A DNA stretch of 12,338 nt from Spirochaetia bacterium (GCA_026002265.1 BOBG01000062.1:1-12338); one strand, 5' to 3'; positions 1-6,669 are shown, counted from the stretch's first letter. Translations and numbers: made by a program. Notes: generated by a model from the sequence alone, not told the origin.

Positions 1-138
1 TTTTTAACGCGTCATGTAAAGCCGGAATCTATTCCGGAAATCTTGCATATTGTTGACAAAGCTGCAAAAATCACCCGGAACGAATTGGCTACTCAGCTTG
101 AAACTGTTGCCGGACAAGACTCTACTAGGAAATCTTGA
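1..138 (+). other. Open frame-1 segment that may be the true N-terminal part of the AAA gene
   Basis: Frame 1 is open from the window edge to a TGA at 136-138 (45 codons). Its translation contains PESIPEILHIVDKAAKITRN, an amphipathic, ordinary-looking protein segment with codons like those of the neighbours. The same stretch in the frame of the annotated ATPase starts only after a TAA at 17-19 and uses CTA leucine codons three times. Either the ATPase gene begins upstream and a one-base shift lies near 110-130, or this is the tail of an upstream gene overlapping the ATPase start. Inference from composition only. Confidence 0.4.
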
Positions 139-1750
139 AAAAATCGTTGAATTATCAGAAAAAAGGGGGATCACTGAAAATTTTTTCGTCCGGGCAGCTC
201 CATACATTGCATTTGTTACAGAAAAACTTCTTTTGACGCCGATACAAACTGTACTTTTAGCGCATTTTTTGAACCGGTGTGATGATATGTCCATAACTAT
301 TGATGAAATAGCTGAATCAATAAAATGCAGCAATATCCGGATTATTCAATATATGGACGAATTTGATGAATTAGAAAAAAGGAAATTGATCCGGTGTTGT
401 CGTGAGTACAAGAGTATTTCCTACCGGGTTCCTCTTGAAGTAATTAATGCGCTCCGGAGAGGCGAAGAGCCGAAACCGGATTCGTATGAAAATATTTCCA
501 TTCTTGATTTCTTTACAGTGGTTGAAAATTTTTTTAATCAACGAAATGAAAACGAGTTGACATTTATGACTCTTCATGCTGAATTAGACGATTTAATCAA
601 AAGTAATATGCAATTAACTTTTTGCCAAAAAATAAGAAATTACAATCTTACTCCAATGGATGAAGTGCTGTTACTCTGTTTTTGTTCTTTATTTATTAAT
701 AATGATGACGATAATATCGGTTTTCATGATTTAGATGATATTTATGATCATAAAACAATGTTTCAGCGTGTAAAGCGGATGCTTGAAGACGGTACTCACG
801 AATTAATTTCACAGCAATTTATTGAAAATACTAATAGTAACGGTTTTGGGGACCGGGAATCATTTAAATTAACTGATAAAGCTAAAAATGAACTTCTTTC
901 AGAATTAAATCTCAGCAGACAAAACCGGATAAAAAATAAAAAAGGAATCGTTGCATCCGGTACGATTCCGGTTAGAACGTTATTTTATAACGAAAAAGAA
1001 AGAGAAAAGGTCAAACAATTCAGCACTCTTGTGCATGAAGAAAATTTCCGGCTGATTCAAAAACGCCTTGAAGAAAGCAACCTCCGGACCGGTTTTGCCT
1101 GTCTTTTCAGCGGGCCGCCCGGAACCGGAAAAACAGAAACAGTTCTGCAAATTGCCCGGGAAACCGGCCGTGACATTATGCAGGTAAATGCTGCTGACAT
1201 AAAGAGTATGTGGTTTGGAGAAAGTGAAAAACAGGTAAAAGAAATATTTGACCGCTACCGGAGTTATGTTGAAACGAGTCCAGTCGCACCGATTTTACTT
1301 TTTAATGAAGCTGACGGTATTTTGAGCCGGCGTAATGAATTCAACGAAGGCAGCCGGGCTGTTGATCAGACTGAAAATGCCATCCAAAATATTTTTTTGG
1401 AAGAATTTGAAAAGCTCACCGGAATCCTCATTGCGACAAGTAATTTGGTTATCAATATGGATAAAGCCTTTGAGCGCCGGTTTTTGTACAAAATTGAATT
1501 TGCTAAACCGGATATGTCCAGCCGGTGTGCGATTTGGCGTTCTCTTATTCCGGGTTTACCGGAACAGTATATCGAGCAACTATCGTCCCGGTTTGAATTT
1601 TCCGGCGGACAAATTGAAAATATCAGCCGCCGCCGGATCGTTGAGAATGTGCTTTCCGGAACTATTCCTTCATTGGAAAGCCTGATTTCATTTTGTCAAG
1701 ATGAATTATTTTCCACACATCCTGAAAAAAAGCTTGGGTTTATCCAGTGA
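50..1750 (+). CDS. AAA+ family ATPase with winged-helix-like N-terminal region (5' end uncertain)
   Basis: From a TTG at 50 this reads 566 residues. Residues ~300-560 are an AAA+ module: Walker A GPPGTGKT (355-362), the segment MWFGESEKQVKEIF typical of AAA proteins, Walker B LLFNEAD with Asn419-Glu420 where the family normally has Asp-Glu, a sensor-1-like ILIATSNL, then AFERRF with arginines suited to a finger role, and a sensor-2-like FSGGQIENISRRR. The first ~300 residues are alpha-helical with repeated helix-turn-helix-like stretches, for example around TIDEIAESIKCSNIRIIQYM; I infer winged-helix DNA- or partner-binding, but the client is unknown. The stop overlaps the start of the radical SAM gene (GTGA), suggesting translational coupling. 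The TTG has no convincing ribosome site and the next ATG in frame is ~80 codons on; another frame looks coding upstream, so the real N-terminus may lie before the window, separated by a frameshift. The AAA identity is firm, the biological role is not. Confidence 0.85.
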   Translation: MLTKLQKSPGTNWLLSLKLLPDKTLLGNLEKIVELSEKRGITENFFVRAAPYIAFVTEKLLLTPIQTVLLAHFLNRCDDMSITIDEIAESIKCSNIRIIQYMDEFDELEKRKLIRCCREYKSISYRVPLEVINALRRGEEPKPDSYENISILDFFTVVENFFNQRNENELTFMTLHAELDDLIKSNMQLTFCQKIRNYNLTPMDEVLLLCFCSLFINNDDDNIGFHDLDDIYDHKTMFQRVKRMLEDGTHELISQQFIENTNSNGFGDRESFKLTDKAKNELLSELNLSRQNRIKNKKGIVASGTIPVRTLFYNEKEREKVKQFSTLVHEENFRLIQKRLEESNLRTGFACLFSGPPGTGKTETVLQIARETGRDIMQVNAADIKSMWFGESEKQVKEIFDRYRSYVETSPVAPILLFNEADGILSRRNEFNEGSRAVDQTENAIQNIFLEEFEKLTGILIATSNLVINMDKAFERRFLYKIEFAKPDMSSRCAIWRSLIPGLPEQYIEQLSSRFEFSGGQIENISRRRIVENVLSGTIPSLESLISFCQDELFSTHPEKKLGFIQ

Positions 1751-2544
1751 TTGGTAGTATTGAAAATCATCGGTCGCGGGAGGCAGGTTCTCTGGTGTAT
1801 CCGGTTTATTCCCGGCGTTCCGGAGGATTGTCTATTGGAATAAATTTATTTCCGGCCGAGAAGGTCTGTCCCTTTAATTGCCCTTATTGTGAAGTGTTTC
1901 CCTTTCATAATGATGCCGGTTTTTCTATCAAGGAAATGGAAAAAGAACTTGTTGTGATTGTTGAAGATGCAAAAAGCCGGAACATTCCGATCCGCGACAT
2001 TTGTTTTTCCGGAAACGGCGAACCGACTATTTCCCCGGATTTTCCGGATGCGCTTGGGGCTGCTGCATGGATCCGGAACGAAAAGGCATACGAGGCGTCC
2101 ATAGTTGTGATCACTTCAGGAGCCGGTTTGATCGATTCTGCACGGAGCGATGTTCTGGTGCAGGCGGCGACTGGGCCGGATTCGGTCCATGTGTGGTTAA
2201 AAGTCGATGCAGGTACTGAAGAATGGTACCGGGTTATAAACCGGTCCGCGATTCCCTTTGCGGATGTGTGCGCGGGTATCCGGGATTTTTGCGCTCGTGC
2301 GCCGGCCGTGGTGCAGACGATGCTCTGCGCTGTTGATGCTCAGATTCCTTCAGAGCAAGAATCTGAATCGTGGGTGAAATTGGTGTCCGGATTGGATCAT
2401 ATTGAGGCTATTCAAATTTATGGAAAGTGCCGCCCCGCGCCGGAGGATCCTTGTGCAGAGCCGGTACCACTTTCTTTTTTGGAAGCACGGGCCGAGAGAA
2501 TCCGGAAGCAAATTGCTCCGGTGCCGGTTTTTGTCTTTTTTTAA
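1747..2544 (+). CDS. Radical SAM protein, COG0731-like
   Basis: 265 residues from a GTG that overlaps the ATPase stop codon. The motif CPFNCPYC gives Cys41, Cys45 and Cys48, the CX3CX2C ligands of the 4Fe-4S cluster that cleaves S-adenosylmethionine. It is preceded by YPVYSRRSGGLSIGINLFP, resembling the YGPV(R)SRRLG...GINLLP lead-in of COG0731-type proteins (related to wyosine-forming enzymes), and is followed by SGNGEPTISP (88-97), the GGE-like SAM-binding strand of the superfamily. It is short and has no obvious second cluster domain. Family members in bacteria mostly have no assigned reaction, so no substrate is claimed. The overlap with the ATPase gene points to co-expression, perhaps joint function. 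A GTG start without a strong ribosome site fits translation by re-initiation. Confidence 0.85.
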   Translation: MIGSIENHRSREAGSLVYPVYSRRSGGLSIGINLFPAEKVCPFNCPYCEVFPFHNDAGFSIKEMEKELVVIVEDAKSRNIPIRDICFSGNGEPTISPDFPDALGAAAWIRNEKAYEASIVVITSGAGLIDSARSDVLVQAATGPDSVHVWLKVDAGTEEWYRVINRSAIPFADVCAGIRDFCARAPAVVQTMLCAVDAQIPSEQESESWVKLVSGLDHIEAIQIYGKCRPAPEDPCAEPVPLSFLEARAERIRKQIAPVPVFVFF

Positions 2545-2607
2545 ACGTTTTAATTTTTTTTCTTGTTACTTTGTGGTCTATTTTATTCTCAATTGATTAA
2601 GGTTAAG

Positions 2608-2967
2608 ATGAAAAAACTCTATGCACTGCGGGGTGCAACTTGTTGCCTCAACGATAAGCAGGATATAAGTGATCAGACCTGTACGTTATATGATGAATTA
2701 TTGGCGCGGAATGTTTTGGCGGAATCTGATGTTGTGTCGATCCTCTTTTCAATGACACCGGATCTTGATGCGTTGAATCCGGCTGCCGCGCTCCGTACGG
2801 CCGGCAGGGCTGAAGATCGTGCGCTTTTTGCGGTACAGGAAGCTGTTGTCAAGGGCAGTTTGGAGCGGGTGATCCGGGTTTTGATCCATTGTTACTGTGA
2901 CGAAGGATCGGTTCCTGTACATGTATACCGGAATGGTGCGGAGGTGCTCCGGCCGGATCGGACCTAG
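2608..2967 (+). CDS. aroH: Chorismate mutase, AroH class (monofunctional)
   Basis: 119 residues. It converts chorismate to prephenate, the branch step towards phenylalanine and tyrosine, in the cytosol; AroH enzymes are trimers with active sites between subunits. From the family: LRGATC at 7-12 (active-site Arg8), SMTPDLDALNPAAALR at 48-63, Glu78 in VQEAVVKG, Arg90 in RVIRVLIH, Tyr107 in VHVYRNG and Arg115 in VLRPD. These match the catalytic set of the Bacillus subtilis enzyme and several positions have the same number. Length is close to the usual ~120-127. I chose the ATG at 2608 over an upstream in-frame start at 2563, because MKKLYALRGAT matches the family N-terminus and the added 15 residues come from an AT-rich spacer. 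The ribosome site is weak (AAGG at 2599-2602). The gene sits 63 bases after the radical SAM gene, possibly in the same transcript. Its stop overlaps that of the opposing gene. Confidence 0.92.
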   Translation: MKKLYALRGATCCLNDKQDISDQTCTLYDELLARNVLAESDVVSILFSMTPDLDALNPAAALRTAGRAEDRALFAVQEAVVKGSLERVIRVLIHCYCDEGSVPVHVYRNGAEVLRPDRT

Positions 2968-4085
2968 TCAATCTCGTCGATTTCTTCCTTTGTCAAGGGC
3001 CGGGTAATGCTGATTCCATCAGGACTGGTTCCTACTTCTTTGTTTTTTCCATCTGGATTCAGCTCACCAAAGATTTGAACGACGGGAAAGCGCGGATTCT
3101 CCGGGTTAACATCAACGACTTGGGCTTTTTTTCCGGTGGAAAGGAGGACGTACAATCCGATTGGGTAAAGAGATAATGAAAACACGAGTGCCCGGATAAC
3201 GGCATCATCGTAGGGTTTTCCCTCATTTTTGAGGAGGTTCACCATACCAGTAAATGCATCCGCAGTTTCTCGGTAAGGGCGTTCCGAGGTGGATCCATCG
3301 TAGGAACAAGCAACTGCGATAATTTTTGCATAATAGCTGATTTTGTCCCCAATAATCTGCCGCGGGTAACCGGAACCATTTTCACGCTCATGGTGTTCGA
3401 GTACCGCGAGGCAGGCAGCCATTGGAAAACCGGCTGATTTTAAAATGTTATAACCGAGAATCGGGTGTGCCATAACCGCTTTTCGTTCCGCAGGCGAAAG
3501 AGTCCGGTCATTCATATAAACCTGCGAAGGTAATTTTGTCATACCGATTTCGTGGACTATGGAAATAACCCCCAATTCAATGAGCCGGTGATTCGGTAAT
3601 TTTAAATATAAACCAATAACTATAGCGATAATAGTCGAGTGAACAGTATGCATTGCAAGAAAAGATTCTTCATCCTCTATTTCCTCATGGATAACCCGGA
3701 GCAGAAACCGGCGATTTTCCCGGATACTATCGAGATGCGCTTGAACCCATTTTGAAATACGATCAAGGGTTGGGGGAACTGTCGCGACCGAGTCAAAAAG
3801 TTCTGTGACGTAGGTTCTGAATTCAGCACAAAAATGCTGTGCGGCTCTGAGTTTATCCCGGTCACGTACCGTATCGGTGCCGGCAGCAGCCTGGGGATGT
3901 TCCGGAATATAGTCCTTCCGCGGTTCCCCTTCAGAAAAAATGACCCGGAATTCCCAATCGGTCAAAGCTTTAACCATATCCGAATCAAAGTGTATCTCCG
4001 GTGAAAGGAGTACAAAATCTTTGTCAAGATAGACCGGTTTGGAAAAAAAACTTTCCGCCGGAATATCAGCTATTGAATAGAGCAT
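2964..4085 (-). CDS. HD-GYP domain protein with altered metal-site residues
   Basis: 373 residues. The N-terminal ~100 residues (KPVYLDKDFVLLSPE near 16-30) resemble the cap found on spirochaete HD-GYP proteins; no membrane segment is seen. Residues ~140-300 are an HD-GYP domain, the class that hydrolyses cyclic di-GMP: VHS (His149), VHEIGMTKLP (177-186), AHPILGY (His207), HHERENGSGYP (231-241) and STSERPYR (265-272). Compared with the consensus, HD is HE (Glu179), the lysine of HDxGK is Met182, and the aspartate before the DALTSDRPYR motif is Cys260 (AVACSYD instead of IADVYD). The HHE and GYP motifs are intact. Activity may therefore be weakened, changed in metal use, or lost in favour of ligand sensing; this is inference. 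The gene is read alone on the minus strand and converges on aroH. The ATG at 4085 is preceded by a weak GGGAT-type ribosome site. Confidence 0.88.
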   Translation of the reverse strand: MLYSIADIPAESFFSKPVYLDKDFVLLSPEIHFDSDMVKALTDWEFRVIFSEGEPRKDYIPEHPQAAAGTDTVRDRDKLRAAQHFCAEFRTYVTELFDSVATVPPTLDRISKWVQAHLDSIRENRRFLLRVIHEEIEDEESFLAMHTVHSTIIAIVIGLYLKLPNHRLIELGVISIVHEIGMTKLPSQVYMNDRTLSPAERKAVMAHPILGYNILKSAGFPMAACLAVLEHHERENGSGYPRQIIGDKISYYAKIIAVACSYDGSTSERPYRETADAFTGMVNLLKNEGKPYDDAVIRALVFSLSLYPIGLYVLLSTGKKAQVVDVNPENPRFPVVQIFGELNPDGKNKEVGTSPDGISITRPLTKEEIDEID

Positions 4086-4114
4086 GGTTCGATCCCAGTC
4101 ACGCTTATTTCAGA

Positions 4115-4120
4115 ATTATA
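4115..4120 (-). promoter_or_regulatory. Candidate -10 box for the HD-GYP gene
   Basis: On the minus strand the sequence reads TATAAT, a perfect -10 hexamer, about 30 bases before the ATG at 4085. The best upstream -35 match, TTGAAA (4141-4146), is 20 bases away, longer than the usual 16-18, so the promoter may be weak or activator-dependent. The start site would be near 4108. Confidence 0.35.
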
Positions 4121-4274
4121 CTTTTGGTTTTTCATTTGCTTTTCAAAAAATTGTACCATAGTTGAATATTTGCTGCAAGGTATCTTTACAAAAATCTACT
4201 GTAACGCCGCATGCTTCACTATGAGACAACTCTTCATGAAACTCTGTTGTAAACATTTTTATAATTATTTATAC

Positions 4275-4301
4275 TGTAAATAAATACGGAGGTCTGTCCC
4301 C
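4275..4301 (+). repeat. Direct repeat, copy 1 (AGGTCTGTCCCC type)
   Basis: TGTAAATAAATAC is followed by GGAGGTCTGTCCCC. The 27-base unit recurs at 4507-4533 with two mismatches (GG to AA at the junction). It lies in the gene-free spacer between the HD-GYP gene and the ABC operon. From memory, GGGGACAGACC/GGGGTCAGACC motifs recur in many bacterial genomes near IS200/REP-type transposases; no transposase is present here. Confidence 0.75.
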
Positions 4302-4377
4302 ATTTTCGGCCGGTCTGAATCGGATTCGCTTTCCCGATCCATATATAACAGGAGAGATCTCGACCGGATTCCACAAG

Positions 4378-4394
4378 CCGGAGGTTCACTCCGG
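4378..4394. repeat. Short inverted repeat in the spacer
   Basis: CCGGAG (4378-4383), loop GTTCA, CTCCGG (4389-4394): a perfect 6-bp GC-rich stem with a 5-base loop. No T-run follows on either side, so it is not a standard terminator. It falls between the two long direct repeats. Confidence 0.5.
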
Positions 4395-4447
4395 ATCCAA
4401 AAAATTTCCGGGAATATTACAAAGATGCCTGTTAGGTACTCAATTTA

Positions 4448-4484
4448 CAAATTTTTCGAGGTCTCAAATTTTCGATCGAGGTCT
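4448..4484 (+). repeat. Imperfect tandem repeat
   Basis: CAAATTTTTCGAGGTCT (4448-4464) is followed at once by CAAATTTTCGATCGAGGTCT (4465-4484), the second with a three-base ATC insertion and one T fewer. The second unit runs into GACCCC, making a third, variant copy of the GGTCTGTCCCC core (AGGTCTGACCCC, 4479-4490). Confidence 0.65.
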
Positions 4485-4506
4485 GACCCCATGTAACTGT
4501 ATATGT

Positions 4507-4533
4507 TGTAAATAAATACAAAGGTCTGTCCCC
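4507..4533 (+). repeat. Direct repeat, copy 2 (AGGTCTGTCCCC type)
   Basis: TGTAAATAAATAC followed by AAAGGTCTGTCCCC, 25 of 27 bases identical to 4275-4301 and in the same orientation, 232 bases downstream. The two copies bracket the tandem repeat and the short inverted repeat, so 4275-4533 may be one composite element or the remains of one. It ends about 50 bases before the -35 box of the ABC operon. Confidence 0.75.
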
Positions 4534-4580
4534 AACGATCGGATAATATGCAGATTTCAGCTTTTTCTGGAATTTTTTTT

Positions 4581-4609
4581 TTGACAAATCCGAAAAAACA
4601 GGTGATAAT
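4581..4609 (+). promoter_or_regulatory. Sigma70-type promoter of the ABC transporter operon
   Basis: TTGACA at 4581-4586 (6/6) after a run of ten Ts, a 17-base spacer, and GATAAT at 4604-4609 (5/6). An A/T-rich upstream tract could add UP-element-like strength. The transcript would begin near 4616, giving a ~98-base leader before the binding-protein ATG. This is the clearest promoter in the window. Confidence 0.75.
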
Positions 4610-4615
4610 TCCCTA

Positions 4616-4713
4616 GTTACGGATCTGCTTAAGTAAAAGCTCAGGATCCGTCCGCCGGTCCGGCGGTTCAATCTTTATTTTGGAGGATCCGCCATAAACG
4701 CGGCGGAAATCAC
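4616..4713 (+). promoter_or_regulatory. Structured 5' leader of the ABC operon, candidate RNA switch or attenuator
   Basis: Three stems can be drawn. Stem 1: ACGGATC (4619-4625) with GATCCGT (4645-4651), with an inner GCTT/AAGC. Stem 2: CCGCCGG (4652-4658) with CCGGCGG (4660-4666). Stem 3: TCCGCC (4688-4693) with GGCGGA (4702-4707). The arms of stems 2 and 3 are interchangeable: TCCGCC at 4651-4656 can pair with GGCGGA at 4702-4707, and GGCGG at 4662-4666 with CCGCC at 4689-4693, giving a nested alternative fold around the strong GGAGG at 4682-4686. GGAGG is 27 bases from the ATG, too far to act unless stem 3 brings it close. The other possible ribosome site, GGCGGA, is itself an arm of stem 3. 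No T-run follows the stems, so control would be at translation rather than by terminator. All pairing was done by eye. Confidence 0.5.
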
Positions 4714-6462
4714 ATGAAAAAATTGCTAACTTTGGCCCTTGTGCTTGTCATAGGGATTGGTTCTGTGTTTGCGAATGGACAAGGCGCAACAGGTGCCGAT
4801 GGGGCTCAGCTTACGAGTCTTCCCCGGAATCAAACGCTTTATTTCAATGGACTCCTCTGGGGTTCGCCGACTCATTTTAACCCGTTCAATGTGGACAGCT
4901 CTTTTGGATTGACCCCATTTACACCCTTGTCCCGGCAGCTTATCTACGAATGCCTGTTTGTCTACAACTTGCTGGATGCAAAACTTTATCCGCAGATTGC
5001 AGACTCTTACCAGTGGAATGGACAGAATGTTACTATCAAACTGAATCCTAATGTTAAATTCAACAACGGTCAGGCCTTGACTGCCGACGATGTCGTGTAT
5101 TCCTATGAACTGCAAAACCGCTATCAGACATCCGGTACGGCTTACTGGTCATATATCGACAGTGTCCGGAGAATTGACAATTTAACAGTGGAAATCCGGG
5201 GGAAAGCATCGAATTTCAACCCGAAAATGATTGAAACTTCTCTGGTTGCGCTCTATATCGTTCCGCGTTCAGTGTGGACCGAAATTGAAAAGACGAATCC
5301 GCCGCCGACCGGCATTGTCCAATATCCTAACTGGGTACCGATTGGTACTGGTCCGTATAAGCCCTACGTGTATGATGATACCAAAGCGGTCCTGATCCGT
5401 GATGACAATTACTGGGGACAGCACAGCTCCCGGTACGGCAAACTTCCTGCTCCGAAATACGTTGCCCACAACGTTTACAAAGACAATGCATCCGGTGACG
5501 CCGCGTTCCGCGCGGGTGAAGTTGATGTTTCCCAGCAGTTTATGGCTTCGGTGTGGACATTCCAGAATGCCGAAACCTACATTCCCCAGGCACCGTACTA
5601 CTTCCCCGGTGTCATTCCGATGATCGTATTCAACACCCAAAAACCCGGACTCAATGATCCGGCCGTCCGCAAGGCAATTGCAATGGGTCTTGATTATGAC
5701 ATGATCGGCAAAAACGCCATGTCCGGATACACAGCGCAATTAACCCCCTCTCTCATGCTGCCGGTTCCGGCCGAACAAGCTCTCATCGATGCAGCCGCAC
5801 TCACCCAGTATCAATGGACGGGTGTTGACATTGCCGGTGCGAACCGGCTTCTAGATCAGGCTGGTTGGGTCCGCGGTGCAGATGGTATCCGGGCAAAAGC
5901 CGGTGTCCGTCTCTCCTTCAGAGCAGAATGTCCAGCCGGTTGGTCTGATTGGAACGCCTCCCTCGAAGTAGTAGCTCAAGTCGGCCGGTCGCTCGGCATG
6001 GACATCAGCACCTACTTCCCAGAAGCAAATGTCTGGCAGGCTGACAAAGACACTGGCAACTTCGATATTATAATGCACTCCTACGGCGGAGCGGGTCCCG
6101 CGTCTCCGTGGTCACGGGCTTATGAAGCTATGAGCAGCACAGATATTCCAAGAGTCGGACTCCCGAACCGGATCGGCAACTTCGGCCGGTGGACAAATGA
6201 TGAAGCCAACCGGATCATCGCCCAGCTTGCGTCCGAAACCAACGACGCCACGATCAAACAGCTCTGGACTCGCCTGAATGTCATCTATTTGCAGGAAATG
6301 CCGGTCGCCGGACTTATGTACCGCCCGGTCGTATTCCACACAACAAACAGCAACGTTTGGACAGGTTTCCCGAAGTTTAACGATGGCTCGAACATTCCCC
6401 CGACCATTTGTAGTGATGGCTACGGAATCCGGGCATTGTATAACATTAGTCCGAAACGCTAA
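4714..6462 (+). CDS. ABC transporter substrate-binding protein, extracellular family 5 (DppA/OppA type)
   Basis: 582 residues, usual size for SBP_bac_5. Residues 1-20 are a signal peptide (MKK, a hydrophobic run, then SVFA-NG); there is no lipobox cysteine, so a soluble periplasmic protein released by signal peptidase I is expected. Mature-domain hallmarks: LYPQIADSYQWNGQNVTIKL, FNNGQALTADDVVYSYE, IGTGPYKP, DDNYWG, a FRAGEVDV segment, DPAVRKAIAMGLDYDMIG, and near the end FGRWTNDEANRIIAQL and LQEMPVAGLMYRPVVF. The asparagine/tryptophan-rich start (HFNPFN) and the end (MYRP, WTGFP, IPP) recall family-5 proteins that bind beta-linked oligosaccharides in Thermotoga-like and Gram-positive clusters more than classical DppA, so the ligand could be a sugar oligomer instead of a peptide; this is unproven. 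The ATG is fixed by the signal peptide. First gene of the operon, behind a strong promoter and a structured leader. Confidence 0.9.
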   Translation: MKKLLTLALVLVIGIGSVFANGQGATGADGAQLTSLPRNQTLYFNGLLWGSPTHFNPFNVDSSFGLTPFTPLSRQLIYECLFVYNLLDAKLYPQIADSYQWNGQNVTIKLNPNVKFNNGQALTADDVVYSYELQNRYQTSGTAYWSYIDSVRRIDNLTVEIRGKASNFNPKMIETSLVALYIVPRSVWTEIEKTNPPPTGIVQYPNWVPIGTGPYKPYVYDDTKAVLIRDDNYWGQHSSRYGKLPAPKYVAHNVYKDNASGDAAFRAGEVDVSQQFMASVWTFQNAETYIPQAPYYFPGVIPMIVFNTQKPGLNDPAVRKAIAMGLDYDMIGKNAMSGYTAQLTPSLMLPVPAEQALIDAAALTQYQWTGVDIAGANRLLDQAGWVRGADGIRAKAGVRLSFRAECPAGWSDWNASLEVVAQVGRSLGMDISTYFPEANVWQADKDTGNFDIIMHSYGGAGPASPWSRAYEAMSSTDIPRVGLPNRIGNFGRWTNDEANRIIAQLASETNDATIKQLWTRLNVIYLQEMPVAGLMYRPVVFHTTNSNVWTGFPKFNDGSNIPPTICSDGYGIRALYNISPKR

Positions 6463-6508
6463 AAAACCGACAGCTATTGTTCCGGAATCTTGAAAAAATT
6501 AACGAAAG

Positions 6509-6600
6509 AATCCGGAATCATGAGGGGGTGTACTCCCCCTGCCTCCAAGCCCGTCCTTCGATAAACTCAGGGAACGGGCTTTCCGGCACCCCCCTCTCGG
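6509..6600 (+). repeat. REP/MITE-like palindromic element, copy 1
   Basis: About 90 bases between the binding-protein and first permease genes. Conserved left end: AATCCGGAAT (6509-6518), then TGAGGGGGTGT and CCCCCTGCCTC. Conserved right end: CCGGCACCCCCCTC (6583-6596). The left GAGGGGGTG (6522-6530) can pair either with CACCCCCCTC (6587-6596), closing the whole element, or locally as AGGGGG (6523-6528) with CCCCCT (6535-6540). Between the ends is a core hairpin, AAGCCCGT (6547-6554) with ACGGGCTT (6574-6581), containing CCTTCGATAAACTCAGG. A second copy with the same ends and a different core lies inverted at 11446-11537. No T-run follows, so it is probably a processing or stability barrier rather than a plain terminator. 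Confidence 0.75.
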
Positions 6601-6632
6601 TTGATAGTCAGTGAAACACCGAGTAAGATAAG

Positions 6633-6669
6633 CCGCAGAGAAAGAAAATTTTACTGTCTTCCTCTGTGG
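6633..6669 (+). repeat. Hairpin ahead of the first permease gene
   Basis: CCGCAGAG (6633-6640) pairs with CTCTGTGG (6662-6669) with one G-U in RNA; after one mismatch AAGA (6642-6645) pairs with TCTT (6657-6660), leaving an 11-base loop. The stem ends 36 bases before the permease ATG and just upstream of its ribosome site. With the palindromic element it fills most of the 243-base gap 6463-6705, where I see no gene. Confidence 0.5.

Noticed and set aside
2541..2561. Terminator after the radical SAM gene
   Set aside because: There is a T-run and a short AAACGTTT palindrome, but the stem is weak and all A/T apart from one CG step; aroH could still be in the same transcript.
4432..4671. 79-residue open frame on the minus strand in the spacer
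   Set aside because: It runs through the direct repeats and antisense to the promoter and leader, and shows no recognisable domain.
5269..5739. 156-residue minus-strand open frame inside the binding-protein gene
   Set aside because: Antisense shadow of a strong coding region, without family motifs or a start signal.
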